Under the pieces are notes generated by a model. That model ran no database searches and was not told the DNA's origin. It saw only the letters and a list, made by a program, of their open reading frames with translations. A stretch of 46,643 nt of DNA from Clostridia bacterium. Lineage in GTDB: Bacteria > Bacillota_A > Clostridia > Christensenellales > Aristaeellaceae. Shown here piece by piece: positions 40,724 through 46,643 of the stretch. The stretch lies in assembly GCA_017432405.1 (NCBI GenBank), contig JAFRJF010000131.1:1-46643 (forward strand), read 5' to 3'. The position numbers were made by a program, and so were the translations under genes. Numbering within the stretch: position 1 is the first letter of the stretch; every line of letters starts with the position of its first letter.

Positions 40724-41316
40724 CAGCCACGGAAAATGGCGTCAAAGCCGGTCTGCTCCAGGATCTCCCTGACAAGCGCGTTCGCCCCGCGCAGCTTTAC
40801 CCCGCCCCGGCAGGCCTTGTGCATGATCAGCAGCACGCGCAGGCCCGCGGAGGAGATGTATTGAAGCCGGGAGCAATCGATTTCCACCGAATCAATGGTA
40901 TTTGCGTCCTTCTCCGCCTCCCACGCCTTCAACAGATCAGGCGCAGTGATGGTGTCCATCCTGCCCTGAAGGCTCACCCGAAAGACGCCGTTTACGATGC
41001 CGCAGGACAGCGAAAAGGGACTGCTCTCCCTGGGTGTGTCGCAGCGCTTCCAGCGCTCGTCCGGCGTGATCACCCAATAATGGCACTTGCCCATCGCGGT
41101 CCTGAACGCCTCGATCTGCGCGGCCGTCAGCGCGCGATAGGCCGTCAGCTCCGGCATGTGCTCGGCCAGGTTGACGCGCCGCGCCTTCAATCCGTGCGCC
41201 GCCAGGAGCGCCGTCACCCTTTCGACGGAAGCCTGTATGTCCATGGGGTTCACGATGAAAGCGTTGGTCAGGCTGCCCGCGTCGGACTGTCCCGCGGCGG
41301 CGTCCCTGGAGGCCAT
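40723..41316 (-). CDS. STAS-domain protein (anti-sigma-factor antagonist-like) with unknown N-terminal domain
   Basis: About 197 residues. The C-terminal STAS domain (about 110-197) reads VFRVSLQGRMDTITAPDLLKA, then VEIDCSRLQYISSAGLRVLL with the candidate phospho-Ser in SSAGLR. The N-terminal ~100 residues (NPMDIQASVERVTALLAAHG, CHYWVITPDERWKRC) are unfamiliar. ATG at 41316 is the only in-frame ATG near the right length and has no ribosome site. Instead a 7-codon frame (41339-41316) with AGGGGAAAGGG upstream ends in TGA overlapping this ATG, suggesting re-initiation. The longer frame to 41442 overlaps the methyltransferase gene. No RsbW-type kinase is adjacent; the GHKL domain fused to MATE (24447) is the only candidate partner in the window. 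Confidence 0.78.
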   Translation of the reverse strand: MASRDAAAGQSDAGSLTNAFIVNPMDIQASVERVTALLAAHGLKARRVNLAEHMPELTAYRALTAAQIEAFRTAMGKCHYWVITPDERWKRCDTPRESSPFSLSCGIVNGVFRVSLQGRMDTITAPDLLKAWEAEKDANTIDSVEIDCSRLQYISSAGLRVLLIMHKACRGGVKLRGANALVREILEQTGFDAIFRG

Positions 41317-41339
41317 CAGCTTTTGAAGCGCGTCTTCAT
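41316..41339 (-). CDS. Seven-codon leader frame (MKTRFKS) coupled to STAS gene
   Basis: ATG at 41339-41337 is preceded by AGGGGAAAGGG directly after the methyltransferase stop. It runs seven codons and ends in TGA at 41318-41316, overlapping the STAS ATG as TGATG. The strong ribosome site with no other gene to serve supports translation. It may simply load ribosomes for the STAS gene. Confidence 0.4.
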   Translation of the reverse strand: MKTRFKS

Positions 41340-41353
41340 AATCCCTTTCCCCT

Positions 41354-42025
41354 CTACCATACAAGCGGTATGACCTTCCACCGTACATTCTTCCTGTATT
41401 CCGCGTACCCCGCAAGGCCCTTCTCCAAAACCTGCTCTTCATTTTTGATGCGCATGGCGATGATCGGGATATAGCCCAGCATGAGGATCAACGACAGGAC
41501 CGAGCCCAGCACCAGGGGCATGGACAGGAACAGCACCAGCGTACTCATGTACATCGGATGCCGCACCACCCCGTAGAGGCCCGTATCCACCACGCGCTGG
41601 CCCGCCTGCACCTCCACCGTCCGGGACAGCCATTCGTTTTCGCGAAGCACCTCGGCGTAAAGTACATAGCCCAGCAGGAACACGCCCGCAAAGGCCCAGC
41701 TGACCCAATCCGGCAGCACGATCCAGCGGAAGCGATGATTCAGTCCCGCAATGACAAACGCCCCGAGGAACAGCATACCGCTGAGCAGGACCACCCATCG
41801 CTGCGCTTCCTGCTCTTCCCGCGCGTTCAACCGCTTCTTCAGCAGCTCCGGCGACCTGACCAGCATCACCAGCCCGGCCACGGACATGGGTATGAACAGT
41901 ATGCCCATCAGCAGCCAGCCCTGCCACCAGTCGATCGTCCCCGCAGGCAAAAACAGCATAAGTCCCAGCAGGACAAAGCCGCCGAGAAGCTTCATCACAG
42001 CCTGCCTGAAAAGCTTCACATCCAT
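41354..42025 (-). CDS. Isoprenylcysteine carboxyl methyltransferase-family membrane protein
   Basis: About 223 residues with five or six membrane helices and the ICMT/PEMT-type C-terminal signature: TGLYGVVRHPMYMSTLVLFL, then RIKNEEQVLEKGLAGYAEYRK. This motif binds S-adenosylmethionine in methyltransferases of the family; the bacterial substrate is unknown. ATG at 42025 (MDVKLFRQAV) has GGGGAGAAG upstream and is preferred over ATG at 42088. First gene of the operon that continues with the STAS protein and the C11 peptidase. A candidate -10 TATAAT lies at 42166-42161 on the minus strand. Confidence 0.92.
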   Translation of the reverse strand: MDVKLFRQAVMKLLGGFVLLGLMLFLPAGTIDWWQGWLLMGILFIPMSVAGLVMLVRSPELLKKRLNAREEQEAQRWVVLLSGMLFLGAFVIAGLNHRFRWIVLPDWVSWAFAGVFLLGYVLYAEVLRENEWLSRTVEVQAGQRVVDTGLYGVVRHPMYMSTLVLFLSMPLVLGSVLSLILMLGYIPIIAMRIKNEEQVLEKGLAGYAEYRKNVRWKVIPLVW

Positions 42026-42323
42026 CGCTTCTCCCCATTCAAAAACATGCGTTTCATTGTTTATGCACATATGTCCCAGGCATCTCAATCATTCGCCATG
42101 ACTGCCCGGTATCGCCGTGCCGCAAGGCCAACCAAGCGTAAAGCCCATCTTCATGGTACCATTATATCACATCATCCGGCGATTGTATCGCTTTTTGCAC
42201 CGGTAAATGCGCAAAAATTTCACGATATCACCGCACAGCATGCGGTTGATGAAAAAGAGGATACCGGCATAGCTTTCACAAGGCTCAAAACAGTCCTTCT
42301 TTGGCTCCGGACAGATTTCAGGA
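42026..42323. other. Intergenic region without recognised gene
   Basis: About 300 nt between the divergent methyltransferase and sirtuin genes. It is AT-richer than the flanks and holds a TATAAT (42166-42161, minus) for the methyltransferase operon with only a weak -35 (GATACA-like). I see no coding frame with a ribosome site. Confidence 0.5.
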
Positions 42324-42353
42324 TTGAAATCGGCGGCTTGCCTGTGCTATACT
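42324..42353 (+). promoter_or_regulatory. Promoter for zinc sirtuin gene
   Basis: TTGAAA (42324-42329), an 18-nt spacer and TATACT (42348-42353). A short hairpin CGGGAAC/GTTCCCG (42377-42394) lies in the leader before the ribosome site. Confidence 0.6.
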
Positions 42354-42447
42354 AATTTCATAGATCGATTATTAAACGGGAACCCCCGTTCCCGGTCCGC
42401 CAGCTGCATGGACCATAAAATCAATAAGCGCTGAGGGAGATAACGCC

Positions 42448-43218
42448 ATGAAGCATCCATTCAATCGCATGACGGAAGAGGAAAAGCTGTCCGCCTTCCG
42501 CGTCATGCTGGGCAATGCCGCCCGCGCCGTCTTCCTTGGGGGCGCCGGCGTATCCACGGAAAGCGGGATCCCGGACTTTCGCAGCCGGGATGGGCTCTAC
42601 CACAAAACGGAGAAGCGGTTTGCACGCTATCAGCCGGAATACTTGTTGTCCTGTGAATGCCTGCGGAACGAGCCGGACGTGTTTTTCGACTACTATCGCA
42701 GCCACCTGGATGCCAGATCGGTGCAGCCGAACGCGGCGCACCGCATACTCGCTCAATGGGAAAGGGACGGAAGACTTGCGGGCATCGTCACTCAGAACAT
42801 CGACGGCCTGCACCAGAAGGCGGGCAGCATCAACGTGCAGGAGATCCACGGCACCACATGGCGCAACCACTGCACCGTCTGCAATGCCGCCTACGGCGTG
42901 GATTTCATATTCGACAGCACCGGAAAGCCCCGCTGCCCGAAGTGCGGCGGTATGGTTCGCCCGGATGTGACACTGTACGGGGAGTTCCTGCCAAAGGAGG
43001 CCAATGACAACGCGCGGAAGCTGATCAATAATGCGGATCTGCTGGTCATCGGGGGGACCTCCCTCCAGGTCGGCTCCGCGGCAGGGCTCGCGCGACAGTT
43101 CAACGGCGGGCGCCTGGTCATCATCAACAAGAGCAAAACGCTTATGGACGGCGAAGCCGATCTCGTCTTCCATGACAGCATCGGGAAGATTCTCTCTTTG
43201 GTCAACCGCCCGGAATGA
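42448..43218 (+). CDS. cobB: NAD-dependent protein deacylase (Sir2/CobB)
   Basis: 256-residue canonical zinc sirtuin that removes acyl groups from protein lysines using NAD. Motifs: GAGVSTESGIPDFRSRDGLY (33-51), TQNIDGLH (115-122), catalytic His134 in QEIHGTTW, and zinc ligands C142, C145, C163, C166 (HCTVC and CPKC). GTSLQVGSAAGLA and LVIINKSKT complete the NAD site. Length is normal for the family. The ATG at 42448 has GAGGGAG upstream. It is a single-gene unit with its own promoter. It differs clearly from the class-M-like sirtuin at 18429, so the two are not recent duplicates. Confidence 0.97.
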   Translation: MKHPFNRMTEEEKLSAFRVMLGNAARAVFLGGAGVSTESGIPDFRSRDGLYHKTEKRFARYQPEYLLSCECLRNEPDVFFDYYRSHLDARSVQPNAAHRILAQWERDGRLAGIVTQNIDGLHQKAGSINVQEIHGTTWRNHCTVCNAAYGVDFIFDSTGKPRCPKCGGMVRPDVTLYGEFLPKEANDNARKLINNADLLVIGGTSLQVGSAAGLARQFNGGRLVIINKSKTLMDGEADLVFHDSIGKILSLVNRPE

Positions 43219-43293
43219 GAGACTTTCGAACAATCCAATTTCCCGGGTGGATCACCGATGGACCTACGATGCCTGCGATGCCGGCAGACGAAG

Positions 43294-43336
43294 CAAATCG
43301 AACCCGCGAAGCATTGCGCCCCGCGGGTTCGATTTG
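43294..43336. terminator. Bidirectional hairpin between convergent genes
   Basis: Arms CAAATCGAACCCGCG (43294-43308) and CGCGGGTTCGATTTG (43322-43336) around a 13-nt loop, followed on the plus strand by ATGTTTTTG. It lies between the sirtuin (+) and the DUF5684 gene (-). A second small stem TGGCGC/GCGCCA follows near 43350-43364. Confidence 0.6.
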
Positions 43337-43393
43337 ATGTTTTTGTCTCGGCCGTTGGCGCTTCGCGCCAGCTGCGTCTTCTGTGTGCGGTGT

Positions 43394-43909
43394 TTACTCC
43401 TTGCCGATGTAGCGGGCGCTGCCAAAGCCCAGCACAAGGCGCGCGATGGGTCCAAACAGGATCAGGCAGATGCCGAAGCCCGTGCCCTTGCCAAAGGCCC
43501 TGGCCAGCTTCAGGGACTGCATGATGTGCAGTATCAGCGCGACGACGAGCAGCATGATGGAGAGGATCATCTTCCAGTTCTCCATGGGTTCAAGCGAGCT
43601 CAGCACGTTGGCGCAAAACACAGCCACGCAGTAAACCAGGCCCATCATGCCGTTCCATGAGATGTCGTACTCGATAAAGACGTTGTAGATCGGGATCAGG
43701 GACTTCCATCCGGGCTCGCCGGCCTTGGAGAAGATCTTCCAGTCGGCGATGGCCTGGAAGACGTACCAGACGATGAGGAACGCGATCAGCAGGCCGACGG
43801 TGACGCCCATGACGGCGCCGACGCCTGCGGCCTCTTCCTTGGTCAGCCCATCAAGGGCCTTGGACAGATCGGCGGCTTCCTCCGCCAGCGCAACGGGAAA
43901 AATGTTCAT
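43394..43909 (-). CDS. DUF5684-family membrane protein
   Basis: 171 residues with four helices. The signature AGEPGWKSLIPIYNVFIEYD, then KLARAFGKGTGFGICLILFG and LGFGSARYIG, matches the DUF5684 family as I remember it. Function is unknown; the family often sits with signal peptidases or small exported proteins. The first ~20 residues (MNIFPVALAEEAADLSKALD) are amphipathic rather than a standard signal peptide. The ATG at 43909 has AAAGGAG about 10 nt upstream. Transcribed alone, convergent with the sirtuin and divergent from the AI-2E-family transporter. Confidence 0.88.
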   Translation of the reverse strand: MNIFPVALAEEAADLSKALDGLTKEEAAGVGAVMGVTVGLLIAFLIVWYVFQAIADWKIFSKAGEPGWKSLIPIYNVFIEYDISWNGMMGLVYCVAVFCANVLSSLEPMENWKMILSIMLLVVALILHIMQSLKLARAFGKGTGFGICLILFGPIARLVLGFGSARYIGKE

Positions 43910-44034
43910 GTCAATGAACTCCTTTCTGTATCCTCAAAACCTGGGGATAGGTAAACTGTCGGGATGTCTGCTTTCCCTTCCAACCGATTATATCATATGA
44001 AAAACAATATATAAGCCCGGCTTTATGTTAAGTT

Positions 44035-44108
44035 TTGTAAATAACCCAGTCTGCCATATATAATCCGCCGAACAAAGGCTTTATATATCCGGGCAAAAAT
44101 GTTATAAT
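44035..44108 (+). promoter_or_regulatory. Two tandem promoters for AI-2E-family transporter operon
   Basis: P1: TTGTAA (44035-44040), 18 nt, TATAAT (44059-44064). P2: TTTATA (44080-44085), 17 nt, TATAAT (44103-44108). P2 lies about 33 nt before the ATG and is probably the main start. Confidence 0.6.
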
Positions 44109-44141
44109 GGTTATATACCGGTTCAGAGAGGAGGAAACCTA

Positions 44142-45377
44142 ATGAAGAACAAAGAGAACGAAAAGTACTTCAAATGGGGCCTCACCGCGCTGGTCGTCAC
44201 CGCCCTCGCCATACTGTTCGCCAACAAGGTGTTCAATGGCAGCGGCCAGCCCGGCGCGGCCAGCCTTCTGCTGAAGATACTGCGTCCCTTTGTGTTCGGC
44301 GGCGCCATCGCCTATCTGGTCACGCCCCTGGCCAATTGGCTGGACCGACTGTTCGGCGGCAAGGCGAGGGGGCTTGCCAACGTGCTGGCCCTGGTGATCG
44401 CAATACTGATCGTGTTGGGCGTCATACTGCTGATCGTGCCCCAGCTGGTGAGCAGCATCGTCGAAATCGCCAAGTCGATTCCCTCCCAGATCAAGCTGCT
44501 GCAGGAGCATTTCTCGGCCCAGGTGAGCCAGTACACCTCCAGTCACCCGGAGCAGGCCGATTTCGTCAAAAACACCGTTGCGGACATCATCGGCTGGTTC
44601 AACGCCCTTTCGGCGACCTTCAGCACCGCAGGGACCATCGTCGAAAAGGTGAAGCCCGTCCTTGCGGGCTCGGCCTCGAAGGTCACCGACGCGATCGGGG
44701 CCCTGAAGGACCTGATGATCGGCGGGATCGTGGCCCTCTACTTCCTGTCCAAGCGCAAGAAGCTGGCGGAGCAGGCCACCATGATCGTACGCAGCGCGCT
44801 GAAGCCCTCCTGGGCCGAATGGGTGCTGAACGAGGTCAAATTCGCCGACAGGATGTTCAACGGCTTCTTCATGGGCAAGCTGGTGGATTCCGCCATCGTG
44901 GGCGTGATCTGCTTCGTGGGCTGCCTGGTCATGGGCTTCAAGAACCCGCTGCTGATCGCCGTGATCGTCGGCGTGACGAACATCATCCCCTTCTTCGGGC
45001 CCTTCATCGGGGCGATTCCCTGCGCGCTGCTGCTGCTGCTGGACAACCCGATGCACGCGCTGATGTTCCTGATCTTCATCATCATATTGCAACAGCTGGA
45101 CGGCAATGTGATCGGCCCCAAGATCCTGGGCGATTCCACCGGCCTTTCGGCGCTTTGGGTCATGTTCGGCATACTGCTCTTCGGCGGGCTCTGGGGCATA
45201 CTGGGCATGCTGATCGGCGTGCCGCTCATGGCGGTGATCTACGACATCGTCCGCCAGCTGACCTTCAAGGGCATGCGGGAGCACGGCTATGGCAAGCAGG
45301 TCGACGCCTACCTTCAGAAATACCACCCCGAAGAGCAACAGAAGCCCAAAAAAACGACCTCCGGCAATAATACATAA
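44142..45377 (+). CDS. AI-2E family transporter (PerM/TqsA-like)
   Basis: 411-residue membrane protein of the UPF0118/AI-2E exporter family with about eight helices. Family motifs are visible: RPFVFGGAIAYLVTPLANWLD near the N-terminus, VTNIIPFFGPFIGAIPCALL, and QQLDGNVIGPKILGDSTGLS followed by a glycine-rich helix pair. Members export autoinducer-2 or act as Na+/H+ antiporters; the substrate is not determined here. The ATG at 44142 has GGAGGAAA upstream. The C-terminal tail is Lys/Gln-rich and cytoplasmic. Followed 14 nt later by a potassium channel gene, so transport across the membrane is a common theme of the pair. Confidence 0.94.
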   Translation: MKNKENEKYFKWGLTALVVTALAILFANKVFNGSGQPGAASLLLKILRPFVFGGAIAYLVTPLANWLDRLFGGKARGLANVLALVIAILIVLGVILLIVPQLVSSIVEIAKSIPSQIKLLQEHFSAQVSQYTSSHPEQADFVKNTVADIIGWFNALSATFSTAGTIVEKVKPVLAGSASKVTDAIGALKDLMIGGIVALYFLSKRKKLAEQATMIVRSALKPSWAEWVLNEVKFADRMFNGFFMGKLVDSAIVGVICFVGCLVMGFKNPLLIAVIVGVTNIIPFFGPFIGAIPCALLLLLDNPMHALMFLIFIIILQQLDGNVIGPKILGDSTGLSALWVMFGILLFGGLWGILGMLIGVPLMAVIYDIVRQLTFKGMREHGYGKQVDAYLQKYHPEEQQKPKKTTSGNNT

Positions 45378-45391
45378 GGAGATAAGTTTAC

Positions 45392-46267
45392 ATGAGCACG
45401 CAGAAAGCGCCGAAGAACGCCGGTCTGCTCACCGCGCTGGACGGCTTGCTGTCCCTCGCGGTGCTGGCACTGGCCGGCTATTACATCGAATACTTCTACA
45501 CCGTCATCGAGAAGGGCAACGCCTCCGGAAAATGGGGCCTGGTGGCGCTGATGTTCCTGGGCATGACCCTGGCCCAGGTCATCCGTATCTACCTCGCCCG
45601 CGGCAAGCACCACCTGGACGTCGTTCGGCACACCGTCTACGCGGCCGTCTTCCTGGTCTGCGCCGTCTTGATACTGCTCAGCCGGCAGAGCGCCGACAAC
45701 GCGGTGCTGACCATTGACGCCTATACCCAGGACATCCACTTCAGGATCGTCGCGTGGCTCTACGAGGCGTCCCTGATCTTCAGCCGTGTGCTGACCATCC
45801 TGCGGGATCGCACCCGCCGCAGCACGCTGATCAACGTGGTGCTGATCGCAGTGATCGTCATACTGATGTGGCAGATGGAGATGATCTCCATGATCCTTTT
45901 CATCGCCTGGCAGTGCGTCGCCCACGTGGCCACCATCGCCTTCGCACGCATCGACATGCCCACGCTGAAAAAGATTGTCCGCAAGACCTACGCGGCGGAG
46001 ATCCTGTTTGGCATTGTGCTGCTGATCGTTGCGTTCTCGCTGGTATTTCCCTATCTGGAAGAGGGCATCGCCACCTTCAACGATGCGCTGTGGTACTGCT
46101 TCGCCATCGTGACCACCATCGGCTTCGGCGATTTTTCCGCGGTCACGCCCATTGGACGCATACTCTCCGTCATACTCGGGCTCTACGGCATCATCGTGGT
46201 CGCGCTGATCACCTCGATCATCGTCAACTTCTACGGCGAAATGAAGTCGGATGACGACGAGGCCTGA
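45392..46267 (+). CDS. Potassium channel family protein
   Basis: 291 residues with about seven membrane segments. The last two frame a pore loop with the selectivity filter TTIGFGD (FAIVTTIGFGDFSAVTPIG), as in two-transmembrane ion channels. The preceding helices (about 10-170) are not a recognisable voltage sensor, lacking regular Arg/Lys repeats apart from LTILRDRTRRS. There is no RCK/TrkA domain; the protein ends shortly after the inner helix (NFYGEMKSDDDEA). The ATG at 45392 has AAGGAGAT upstream. Probably co-transcribed with the AI-2E-family transporter. Gating ligand unknown. Confidence 0.92.
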   Translation: MSTQKAPKNAGLLTALDGLLSLAVLALAGYYIEYFYTVIEKGNASGKWGLVALMFLGMTLAQVIRIYLARGKHHLDVVRHTVYAAVFLVCAVLILLSRQSADNAVLTIDAYTQDIHFRIVAWLYEASLIFSRVLTILRDRTRRSTLINVVLIAVIVILMWQMEMISMILFIAWQCVAHVATIAFARIDMPTLKKIVRKTYAAEILFGIVLLIVAFSLVFPYLEEGIATFNDALWYCFAIVTTIGFGDFSAVTPIGRILSVILGLYGIIVVALITSIIVNFYGEMKSDDDEA

Positions 46268-46303
46268 CGAAGCCCCCGTCCATTCATCCCTGGTCGCACA
46301 TAA

Positions 46304-46399
46304 GAGACCAGGATCCTCAACAACTTAAAGCAGTTGTTCGAGCGCTACGGCATCGCGGTTCCAGGCGAGACGGCGGGCGACGCGCCAAAGGAAGCGTAA
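46304..46399 (+). pseudogene. Short coding-like frame, possible 3' remnant of a gene
   Basis: A 31-codon open stretch bounded by in-frame stops reads ETRILNNLKQLFERYGI, then AVPGETAGDAPKEA. Third positions are mostly G or C as in real genes here, and the end resembles a genuine hydrophilic C-terminus. No ATG and no ribosome site precede it; only an internal TTG is possible. A 7-bp stem CCTGGTC/GACCAGG (about 46289-46312) overlaps its beginning. It may be the tail of a deleted gene, or a frameshifted extension of the channel gene. Confidence 0.3.
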
Positions 46400-46433
46400 T
46401 CGCGTTTCACACACACCCGAAGGAGGCAACACC

Positions 46434-46643
46434 ATGGAGAACACACAACAGGCTACGACCGACAAGGTTAAGCGACGCCGCGTCAAACTGTACGAGCGGG
46501 GAACCCACGACGACATCAAATACCGGGGCCCGCTGTCCTACAGGGCGTTCCAGATCATCGGCTGGATCTGCCTGGTGGTCACCCAGGCGGTGGTGCTGGC
46601 CACCGTGGCGAGCAAGGCCAACCCGGACACGGCGAACCACTAC
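46434..46643 (+). CDS. N-terminus of an unidentified membrane protein (runs off window)
   Basis: The 70 visible residues begin MENTQQATTDKVKRRRVKLY. A basic stretch then leads to DIKYRGPLSYRAFQIIGW and a first membrane helix (ICLVVTQAVVLATVAS). The ATG at 46434 has GAAGGAGG at ideal spacing, so translation is well supported. The positively charged N-terminus suggests it stays in the cytoplasm. I do not recognise the family, and too little is present to assign a function. It lies on the same strand, 166 nt after the potassium channel gene. Confidence 0.75.
   Translation, partial: MENTQQATTDKVKRRRVKLYERGTHDDIKYRGPLSYRAFQIIGWICLVVTQAVVLATVASKANPDTANHY

Noticed and set aside
43264..43455. Small minus-strand open frame downstream of the DUF5684 gene
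   Set aside because: It runs through the bidirectional hairpin and overlaps the DUF5684 3' end; no ribosome site.
1..46643. tRNA, rRNA, riboswitch, prophage or insertion sequence
   Set aside because: Looked for cloverleaf ends, conserved rRNA stretches, known riboswitch cores, integrase or transposase genes and terminal repeats; none was seen. A covariance-model search would be decisive for structured RNAs.

Overview
The window looks like chromosome from a GC-rich (roughly 60%) member of the Bacillota, class Clostridia, probably an uncultured gut or rumen lineage. The evidence is the gene content: clostripain-type protease, CotH kinase, DUF5684, Lpl-type sugar importer with a shared (absent) ATPase, MATE pumps, Nudix/PPK2, and a Pol I with a decayed proofreading domain. 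Strong AGGAGG-type ribosome sites and AT-rich TTGACA/TATAAT promoters stand out against the GC-rich coding DNA. No rRNA, tRNA, phage, integrase or insertion sequence was seen. Most genes lie on the minus strand in short operons.

Layout. 1-5188 (-): prolyl-oligopeptidase-family peptidase, MBL hydrolase and polA (cut by the window edge). 5260-11660: cyclic-di-GMP signalling trio (membrane diguanylate cyclase and HD-GYP phosphodiesterase on minus; GGDEF-EAL protein divergent on plus from a shared promoter region). 11664-17660 (-): MATE pump behind a palindromic promoter, PPK2, Nudix hydrolase, a polyferredoxin-TlpA fusion, a membrane protein ending in a CXXC motif, and a rhomboid protease. 17886-18341 (-): small membrane protein. 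18429-24334 (-): apparent six-gene operon of a secreted peptidoglycan-binding protein, a CotH-like kinase, a PhoB/PhoR-type two-component pair, a second secreted protein paralogous to the first, and a class-M-like sirtuin. 24447-26186 (-): MATE transporter fused to a GHKL/SpoIIAB-like ATPase domain. 26527-33740 (-) with a divergent AraC regulator at 33987 (+): oligosaccharide locus with two permeases, a binding protein, a GH120-like beta-xylosidase and a carboxylesterase, fitting import and intracellular trimming of esterified xylo-oligosaccharides. 34820-37783 (-): a 987-residue amino-acid ABC protein with tandem, phase-shifted binding domains fused to the permease. 37992-42025 (-): secreted protein, clostripain-type protease, STAS protein and isoprenylcysteine-methyltransferase-like protein, with a 29-nt direct repeat pair of CRISPR-like geometry between the first two. 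42448-46643: zinc sirtuin (+), DUF5684 protein (-), AI-2E-family transporter and potassium channel (+), and the start of an unidentified membrane protein.

The most unusual points are: the phase-shifted binding-domain array (34820-37783); the MATE-ATPase fusion (24447-26186); the CotH / two-component / paralogous secreted protein / sirtuin operon; a 61-nt-period repeat pair (38621-38710); perfect hairpins without U-tracts sitting about 15-17 nt after stop codons; and a strong codon-context rule in which isoleucine ATA is kept almost only for Ile followed by Leu or Gln. All calls are from reading the sequence; no database search was run.
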